A stretch of 6,226 nt of DNA from an uncultured Bacteroides sp. (lineage in GTDB: Bacteria > Bacteroidota > Bacteroidia > Bacteroidales > Bacteroidaceae), in the NCBI GenBank assembly GCA_900546355.1, contig URCM01000137.1:1-6226 (forward strand), in the 5' to 3' direction. Positions 1-4,215 of this stretch are shown piece after piece. The number at the start of each line of letters is the position of its first letter. Position 1 is the stretch's first letter. Made by a program: the position numbers and the translations under genes. The notes under the pieces were generated by a model. The model searched no databases. It was given only the letters and a program-made list of their open reading frames with translations, and had not been told where the DNA came from.

Positions 1-693
1 GTGCTGGCGATAGACAACAACGGGATGCTGCTGGACATGATGAAGGAAATGTACAAGCAAAGCGGCGTGGAGTGCGACACCTGCTTGACAGTAGATGGAC
101 TTACAGACCTGATGCGCACGAAAGATTACGACCTGCTGATAACCGACCTGAAGATGCCGGAGGTAAACGGCTACGAGGTATTGGAACTGCTGCGCACATC
201 GGAAATCGGCAACTCGCAGACCATCCCCGTTGTTGCCGCCACCGCCGCAGGCTACGTGGAGGAAGAAGAACTGAAAGAGAAGGGCTTTGTCGCCGTGCTG
301 TACAAACCATATTCCATAGACGAACTGTTGGCAGTCACGGAAAATTGCGTCAAGTCAAAGTGTGTAAACAATATAGACCTCTCGCCCCTGCTTGTTTTCG
401 GCGACAAGCGGCGCACGTTGGAAAAGTTAGTGACCACTACGCAATCCGACATGGAGGAAGTACGCAAGGCGGCGGAAGCAAAGGACATGAAGGCGTTGGA
501 TAACTGGGTACACCACCTTAGAAGCTCATGGATGCTGATAAAGGCGGAACAGCCGTTGAAAGTGCTGTATGATACCATCCATAAGGAGAGCATATCAGAT
601 GAAGAACTGAGTGCAGCCATCGGTGCTGTATTGGCACAAGGCAAACTGATTGTAGATTTGGCAAGGAAGGAGGCGGAACGATGGGCAGAATAA
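1..693 (+). CDS. rteA: RteA-like hybrid sensor kinase, C-terminal part (receiver + HPt), 5' truncated by window
   Basis: This is the last 230 codons of a larger protein; the GTG at position 1 is probably an internal valine codon, since the reading frame is open at the window edge and a receiver strand begins at once. Residues 1-115 form a response-regulator receiver: acidic residue D5, phospho-acceptor D49 in a TDLKMP motif, T81, and K102 in a KP motif. Residues about 125-225 form an HPt-like helical bundle with a VHHLRSS motif, where H171 is the likely phospho-acceptor. The kinase core and sensor region must lie upstream. Known for the family: RteA senses tetracycline-related induction in CTnDOT and signals to RteB. 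The stop codon overlaps the rteB start by 13 bases, so the two genes are co-transcribed and probably translationally coupled. The symbol rests on domain order and the rteB neighbour. A generic hybrid kinase is the alternative. Confidence 0.88.
   Translation: MLAIDNNGMLLDMMKEMYKQSGVECDTCLTVDGLTDLMRTKDYDLLITDLKMPEVNGYEVLELLRTSEIGNSQTIPVVAATAAGYVEEEELKEKGFVAVLYKPYSIDELLAVTENCVKSKCVNNIDLSPLLVFGDKRRTLEKLVTTTQSDMEEVRKAAEAKDMKALDNWVHHLRSSWMLIKAEQPLKVLYDTIHKESISDEELSAAIGAVLAQGKLIVDLARKEAERWAE
667..673 (+). promoter_or_regulatory. Shine-Dalgarno sequence for rteB
   Basis: AAGGAGG lies 7 bases before the ATG at 681, inside the end of rteA. Strong Shine-Dalgarno matches are uncommon in Bacteroidota, so this one supports the chosen rteB start and suggests coupled translation from the rteA transcript. 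Confidence 0.65.
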
Positions 694-1976
694 TCGTCAT
701 TGAGGATAACCTTGTATTCGCTGACTATGTGTGCCGATTATTGGCAAGCAAGGGTTTCAAAAGTGAAACCACTTCCACCTGCAACGGCGCACGGAAGCTG
801 TTTGCCAAGATGCAGGAGGACGACATCGTGCTTGCCGACATGCGCCTGCCCGACGGTGACGGCATCGCCCTGCTGGAAGAACTGCGGAAGCAAGGCAGGA
901 ACAATCCCTACATCGTCATGACCGAGTTCGGCGAAATACCCATTGCCGTCAGGTCGTTGAAATTGGGCGCAGAGGACTTCATACCCAAGAACCTGTTGGA
1001 AATGAACCTGCCGCCACTTCTGAAAACTTTGCAGAAACGGCTGGAACACCACGAAACACCGATTTTCGAGCGGCAGAGTGCGGCTTTCCGTGAGATAGAC
1101 CACAAGATAAAGCTGGTCGCCACCACGAACATAAGCGTCCTGATACTGGGCGAGAGCGGCACGGGCAAGGAACACATCGCCGAAAAGATACATGCAAGGA
1201 GCAAACGGGTGGGAAAACCATTCATAGCCGTGGATTGCGGACTGCTGTCAAAGGAGCTTGCCGCATCCGAACTCTTCGGACATGAGAAAGGGGCGATCAC
1301 GGGAGCCGAAAGCAAGAAGCAAGGCGTTTGGGAGGAAGCCGCCGGAGGCACGTTGTTCCTTGACGAGATAGGCAACCTGTCACCAGAAGTGCAACAGATG
1401 CTGCTCCGTGCGCTGGAAGCCAAGCGGTACAGACCCACGGGCGGCAGCAAGGACAAGAAAGCCGATGTGCGCATCATCGCCGCCACCAACGAGGACTTGC
1501 AAACAGCTATCATCGAAAAGCGTTTCCGGGCAGACCTCTACCAACGGTTGAAAGAATACACCCTGCACATACCGCCATTGCGCAAATGCAAGGAGGACAT
1601 CCTGCCATTGGCGGACTTCTTTCGGCAACTTGCTAACGAGGAATTTGAGAAACAGGTGAGAGGCTTTGACGCGGAGGCAAGGAAACGGATGCTCGCCTAT
1701 ACGTGGGGCGGCAACGTGAGGGAACTGAAACGGGTGGTGCGCATGGCGGTGCTGCATACCGAAGGTGACACGGTCACGGCGGACACATTGGAGTTTGATG
1801 AAATTCCATCGGTGGCTGATGATACTTTGTCGTTAAGCAACATGGAAAAGACGCGGATACTCCGAGCCTTGGAACAGGCAAAGGGCAACTGCACGTTGGC
1901 AGCAAAATTGCTCGGCATCGGGCGTACCACGTTGTACAACAAGATAAGATTGTACGGTATAAAATACAAGGAATAG
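681..1976 (+). CDS. rteB: RteB-like NtrC-family response regulator (receiver, AAA+ sigma-54 activator, Fis HTH)
   Basis: Complete 431-residue protein, normal length for an NtrC-type regulator. Residues 1-120 are a receiver with acidic pocket E8/D9, phospho-acceptor D53, T81 and K103. Residues about 130-365 are an AAA+ domain: Walker A GESGTGKE at 157-164, Walker B LFLDE with D228/E229, and arginine-finger candidates in RFRADLYQRL (R283, R289). The loop that normally reads GAFTGA and touches sigma-54 reads GAITGA at 204-209. Residues about 393-427 are a Fis-type helix-turn-helix, so DNA binding is expected. Known for CTnDOT: phosphorylated RteB activates rteC, which starts the excision cascade. 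The start is fixed by a good Shine-Dalgarno and by overlap with the rteA end. No classic U-run terminator follows. The domain assignment is very secure. The name rteB is inferred from the pairing with rteA. Confidence 0.92.
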   Translation: MGRIIVIEDNLVFADYVCRLLASKGFKSETTSTCNGARKLFAKMQEDDIVLADMRLPDGDGIALLEELRKQGRNNPYIVMTEFGEIPIAVRSLKLGAEDFIPKNLLEMNLPPLLKTLQKRLEHHETPIFERQSAAFREIDHKIKLVATTNISVLILGESGTGKEHIAEKIHARSKRVGKPFIAVDCGLLSKELAASELFGHEKGAITGAESKKQGVWEEAAGGTLFLDEIGNLSPEVQQMLLRALEAKRYRPTGGSKDKKADVRIIAATNEDLQTAIIEKRFRADLYQRLKEYTLHIPPLRKCKEDILPLADFFRQLANEEFEKQVRGFDAEARKRMLAYTWGGNVRELKRVVRMAVLHTEGDTVTADTLEFDEIPSVADDTLSLSNMEKTRILRALEQAKGNCTLAAKLLGIGRTTLYNKIRLYGIKYKE

Positions 1977-2001
1977 ACCAAACACACCGTAGGTTTGAAT
2001 A

Positions 2002-2027
2002 GGTTGCCCGACTTCGGAGAGGCAACC
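2002..2027. repeat. Inverted repeat / stem-loop just after rteB
   Basis: GGTTGCC (2002-2008) pairs with GGCAACC (2021-2027), a perfect 7-bp stem with a 12-base loop containing C-TTCG-G. It starts 25 bases after the rteB stop but has no following T-run, so it is not a standard intrinsic terminator. It might still protect or end the rteAB transcript. Confidence 0.55.
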
Positions 2028-2029
2028 CG

Positions 2030-2090
2030 GCAGCAAGGTTTTCGGGAGTAACCCGAAACGTTTTGAGTAACTCAAAACATACCTTGCTGC
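2030..2090. other. Three-way-junction fold: outer stem enclosing two GTAAC-loop hairpins
   Basis: An outer stem of 10 perfect pairs (GCAGCAAGGT 2030-2039 with ACCTTGCTGC 2081-2090) encloses two hairpins. The first is TTTCGGG-AGTAA-CCCGAAA at 2040-2058. The second is GTTTTGAG-TAA-CTCAAAAC at 2060-2078. Only C2059 and A2079-T2080 remain unpaired at the junction. Such tight packing is unlikely by chance and points to a folded RNA or to DNA that acts when single-stranded or extruded. The strand of action cannot be decided from the sequence. Function unknown. Confidence 0.6.
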
Positions 2091-2095
2091 TGCCA

Positions 2096-2115
2096 TTTTC
2101 GGCAGTAACCGAAAA
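2096..2115. repeat. GTAAC-loop hairpin, unit 2 first
   Basis: TTTTCGG (2096-2102) pairs with CCGAAAA (2109-2115) around a CAGTAA loop. It is the counterpart of the hairpin at 2040-2058 in the first 57-bp unit. Confidence 0.6.
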
Positions 2116-2116
2116 G

Positions 2117-2135
2117 CCTTCGGGTAACCCGAAGG
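2117..2135. repeat. GTAAC-loop hairpin, unit 2 second
   Basis: CCTTCGGG (2117-2124) pairs with CCCGAAGG (2128-2135) around a TAA loop, eight perfect pairs. It is the counterpart of 2060-2078, with four compensated pair changes. Confidence 0.65.
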
Positions 2136-2145
2136 ACACCTTGCT

Positions 2146-2161
2146 GCTTTCTCGTGAAAGC
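2146..2161. repeat. Stem-loop after the second 57-bp unit
   Basis: GCTTTC (2146-2151) pairs with GAAAGC (2156-2161) around TCGT. Its left arm overlaps the second ACCTTGCTGC copy (2138-2147) by two bases, so it would compete weakly with pairing of that copy to 2030-2039. It lacks the GTAAC apex of the four preceding hairpins. Confidence 0.45.
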
Positions 2162-2163
2162 AA

Positions 2164-2185
2164 CAATCCGCCAGCAAACGGATTG
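2164..2185. repeat. Inverted repeat, 7-bp stem
   Basis: CAATCCG (2164-2170) pairs with CGGATTG (2179-2185) around an 8-base loop. It follows the previous stem by two bases and continues the string of hairpins. Confidence 0.45.
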
Positions 2186-2214
2186 GAATTTGTGCTGATA
2201 TTCTGGCTCTCAAA

Positions 2215-2231
2215 GCATCGTTTCCCGATGC
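2215..2231. repeat. Inverted repeat, 6-bp stem
   Basis: GCATCG (2215-2220) pairs with CGATGC (2226-2231) around TTTCC. On its own this could arise by chance; its place in the hairpin string gives it some weight. Confidence 0.35.
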
Positions 2232-2256
2232 CTATGCTGCCCAAAATAAGAACGGG

Positions 2257-2287
2257 AATAAGGTCGGTTGTAAGTCCGAACCTTATT
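2257..2287. repeat. Long stem-loop with one bulge
   Basis: AATAAGGT (2257-2264) pairs with ACCTTATT (2280-2287), continued by CGG (2265-2267) with CCG (2276-2278); A2279 is bulged and the loop is eight bases. With 11 pairs it is among the longest stems in the gap. It is not followed by a T-run, so a rho-independent terminator is not supported. Confidence 0.5.
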
Positions 2288-2303
2288 TGAGAACGCAGGG
2301 AAC

Positions 2304-2332
2304 GAAAGCTGGATTTCCACTTTCCCAAAGTG
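2304..2332. repeat. Two overlapping, mutually exclusive stem-loops
   Basis: GAAAG (2304-2308) plus TGG (2310-2312) can pair with CCA (2317-2319) plus CTTTC (2320-2324), with C2309 bulged and an ATTT loop. Alternatively CACTTT (2318-2323) can pair with AAAGTG (2327-2332) around CCC. The shared segment 2318-2323 cannot be in both. Either could be incidental. Confidence 0.35.
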
Positions 2333-2549
2333 CAGACCATAGCGTCATTTCGATGCCAATCTGTGCCAATTGCAGCCAAAATCCGCCTCAGACCAATAGG
2401 GAAATGCAATTTTAGGCAAACACTTCCTCGCTTGTTCATAAGTGCATCGAACCAATGGTTTGCAAAAACGATGATGAACAAAAACGGATAATCAAGAAAG
2501 CAATTCTATACAGACAGGAAACAACATAGTTTCAATGGAACGCTGATTT

Positions 2550-2597
2550 GCTGTTGTACTGTTGTGCAGGTTTACTGTCGTACTGGTTTACAACAGC
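2550..2597. repeat. 9-bp inverted repeat enclosing tandem 16-bp repeats; candidate regulator-binding site
   Basis: GCTGTTGTA (2550-2558) is the exact inverse complement of TACAACAGC (2589-2597). Between them two adjacent 16-bp units (2559-2574 and 2575-2590) of the form CTGTYGTRCWGGTTTA match at 13 of 16 positions, and the left inverted arm itself begins with half of this unit (CTGTTGTA, 2551-2558). Short iterated units with dyad symmetry often bind a regulator or replication initiator. The position, about 170-200 bases before the downstream promoter candidate, would suit an enhancer for RteB, but no known RteB site was compared. Confidence 0.5.
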
Positions 2598-2669
2598 GAA
2601 ACATCAAATAGAGGTTTCAGCAATGGGGTGCAGATTTAGAGGGGGTAAAGTTTGGATGATGTAAATCGG

Positions 2670-2686
2670 TGGCACAATGTATTCGC
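2670..2686 (+). promoter_or_regulatory. Partial sigma-54-like promoter element
   Basis: TGGCAC at 2670-2675 is a perfect -24 half. At the correct spacing the -12 half reads ATTC rather than TTGC, so the invariant GC at -13/-12 is present only as TC. It is listed only because the upstream gene encodes a sigma-54 activator-type protein and a repeat cluster lies about 70-120 bases upstream. It may well be chance. Confidence 0.15.
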
Positions 2687-2748
2687 TTTTCAATGTGGCG
2701 ATATACCAATGTCAAACTACAGATTGGAATAAAAACATCCTAAAGTTC

Positions 2749-2777
2749 TTTACAATCCAAGAAAAAGTGTATTTTTG
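2749..2777 (+). promoter_or_regulatory. Bacteroides-type promoter for the ATPase/primase-helicase operon
   Basis: TATTTTTG at 2770-2777 fits the Bacteroides primary-sigma -7 consensus TAnnTTTG at every fixed position. A weak -33 candidate, TTTA (2749-2752), lies 17 bases upstream, a little closer than usual. Transcription would start near 2784, leaving a leader of roughly 55 bases before the ATPase ATG. This fits a separate transcript from rteAB. Confidence 0.5.
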
Positions 2778-2839
2778 TAAGCGCAATAACCTTGAATATG
2801 TGAAATGTCAATGTAAAAATAAAGATGAATGCGTGAATT

Positions 2840-4210
2840 ATGAGAAGAAAGATATACGATAAACTGTTGGAATGGAAGAAGAACCATAAAGGTGATACCG
2901 CCCTTCTGATAGAAGGAGCCAGACGTATAGGAAAAAGCTATATCGTGGAAGAATTCGCACGTAAGGAATATGCGTCTTACATTTTGGTGGATTTCAGTAA
3001 GGTAAATCCGCAAGTGATGGAGTTTTTCAACCTTTATTTGGATGACCTCGACATGCTTTTCATGAATTTGGAGCTTTACTTCAGGCGGAAGCTTACTCCA
3101 CGTCAAACGAAAGACGAAGAAGCCCGTTCTTTAGTCATATTCGATGAAGTACAGTTTTGTCCTCGTGCCCGTGCAGCCATCAAGCATTTGGTGGCGGACC
3201 GACGTTATGATTACATTGAGACGGGTTCACTGATTTCGATTAAGAAGAATGTCAAGGACATTATGCTGCCTTCCGAAGAACGCGCCATCGAAATGTTTCC
3301 GATGGACTTTGAGGAATTTTTGTGGGCTATGGGAGACGAGATGCTGATGCCTTACATACAGATGCGGTTTGACAAACGTCTTCCTATGGAGGCTTTCCAC
3401 CGCCGGGCAATGGATTATTTCCGGCAATACTTGATTGTCGGGGGTATGCCGCAGGCTGTCGCCAAATATGTGGAAACGCGGGATTTTGAAAAGGTAGATG
3501 AGGTGAAGCGTGACATATTGGCTCTTTATCGCAATGACATTCACAAATATGCAGACAATCAGGAAACCAAAGTTGCCGCTATTTTTGAGGAAATACCGGG
3601 ACAGTTGCAGAAACATGAAAAGAAGTTTGTTTTGTCCGCCTTGCAGAGCGAAGCCCGTATGCGTGACTATTCGCAGGCTTTCTTTTGGTTAAGTGACGCC
3701 AAAATCATTAACTGCTGTTATAACTCAACGGAGCCTAGTATCGGGCTGAAACTGAATGAAGAACGCACCACGCTGAAATGCTACATGGGCGATACCGGAC
3801 TGCTCATCAGCCATGCTTTCGACGAGCGGGGAATAGTAAGTGCAGACCTTTATCGGAAGCTGATGTTTGACAAGCTGGAAGTGAACGAAGGTATGCTGGT
3901 GGAGAACATCGTAGCGCAGATGCTTCGTGCGGCAGGACACAAACTTTATTTCTTCAGCAACAGTTCACGGACATCGGCAGATGACCGCATGGAGATTGAT
4001 TTCCTGATAGCCAAACCTGTAACGACCAGCAGGCATAATATTTCCCCCATAGAGGTGAAGTCCGGGCAACGTTACACACTGAATTCATTGAGAAAGTGCA
4101 TAGCCAAGTATGGCTCCCAGTTATCCACACCCTACGTGCTTCACGACAAGGATGTGAAAACAGAAGATGGCATTGTGTACCTACCTTTATATATGACACC
4201 GTTGCTTTGA
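2840..4210 (+). CDS. AAA ATPase, DUF4143 family, with C-terminal PD-(D/E)XK-like motif
   Basis: Complete 456-residue protein of usual length for this very common bacterial and archaeal family. Residues 1-135 carry the ATPase core: Walker A GARRIGKS at 26-33 (K32), Walker B LVIFDEVQ with D102/E103, and a sensor-type ETGS at 127-130. The middle part is helical, including the typical YLIVGGMPQAV stretch. The C-terminal DUF4143 region ends in a restriction-endonuclease-like signature, EID (385-387) then EVK (405-407), so D387, E405 and K407 are candidate metal and catalytic residues. The family's biological role is largely unknown; no signal peptide or membrane segment is seen, so it should be cytoplasmic. 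The start is firm because an in-frame TGA sits at 2834-2836. The next gene begins five bases after the stop, so the two form an operon. Cooperation with that primase-helicase is an inference. Confidence 0.9.
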   Translation: MRRKIYDKLLEWKKNHKGDTALLIEGARRIGKSYIVEEFARKEYASYILVDFSKVNPQVMEFFNLYLDDLDMLFMNLELYFRRKLTPRQTKDEEARSLVIFDEVQFCPRARAAIKHLVADRRYDYIETGSLISIKKNVKDIMLPSEERAIEMFPMDFEEFLWAMGDEMLMPYIQMRFDKRLPMEAFHRRAMDYFRQYLIVGGMPQAVAKYVETRDFEKVDEVKRDILALYRNDIHKYADNQETKVAAIFEEIPGQLQKHEKKFVLSALQSEARMRDYSQAFFWLSDAKIINCCYNSTEPSIGLKLNEERTTLKCYMGDTGLLISHAFDERGIVSADLYRKLMFDKLEVNEGMLVENIVAQMLRAAGHKLYFFSNSSRTSADDRMEIDFLIAKPVTTSRHNISPIEVKSGQRYTLNSLRKCIAKYGSQLSTPYVLHDKDVKTEDGIVYLPLYMTPLL

Positions 4211-4215
4211 ATGAT

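Larger units (their letters stand above)
2039..2152. repeat. Two tandem 57-bp repeats with compensating differences
   Basis: Unit 1 is 2039-2095 and unit 2 is 2096-2152; they align without gaps at about 41 of 57 positions. Each unit has two hairpins with a GTAAC motif at the apex, then ACCTTGCTGCT. In the second hairpin of each unit (2060-2078 and 2117-2135) four of eight base pairs differ between units, and each difference is matched on the other arm, so all eight pairs remain. In the first hairpin (2040-2058 and 2096-2115) pairing survives with a one-base shift. This pattern indicates selection on pairing rather than on sequence. Confidence 0.75.
1977..2839. other. 863-bp intergenic region rich in inverted repeats
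   Basis: No convincing gene lies between rteB and the ATPase. The first half (2002-2332) holds about ten short inverted repeats, listed separately. Positions 2333-2540 show only weak dyads, such as CATCG at 2445-2449 against CGATG at 2469-2473 with AACC-AAT-GGTT nested beside it. Positions 2550-2597 hold a repeat cluster. Positions 2700-2839 are clearly more A+T-rich than rteAB and hold the probable promoter of the next operon. In CTnDOT rteC lies downstream of rteB; nothing resembling an intact 200-residue RteC is seen here. Confidence 0.7.

Noticed and set aside
2002..2027. Rho-independent terminator for rteAB
   Set aside because: The stem is followed by G+C-rich sequence, not a T-run, and more hairpins follow.
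2039..2152. CRISPR array
   Set aside because: Only two diverged 57-bp units directly adjoining, no constant repeat with unique spacers and no cas genes.
2063..2290. Forward 75-codon frame across the repeat region
   Set aside because: It starts inside a hairpin, runs through several stems and has no recognisable domain or ribosome site.
1774..2481. Reverse-strand reading frame of 235 codons with two about 19-residue repeats, spanning the rteB 3' end and the hairpin array
   Set aside because: It overlaps rteB in antisense by about 200 bases, its repeats simply mirror the 57-bp DNA repeat (57 is a multiple of three, so the frame stays open), and it resembles no family I know. Base-pairing constraints explain the sequence better than coding.
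2550..2597. Replication origin or oriT
   Set aside because: The iterated units look suggestive, but no relaxase, initiator gene, A+T-rich melting region or nick motif is visible nearby; a regulator site is the simpler reading.
2677..2862. Forward 61-codon frame before the ATPase
   Set aside because: It contains the likely promoter of the ATPase operon and overlaps the ATPase start in another frame; cysteine-rich end only. No supporting domain.
4211..4215. ATG at 4211 as start of the primase-helicase gene
   Set aside because: That ATG is in a different frame from the primase-helicase; the first in-frame ATG is 4216.
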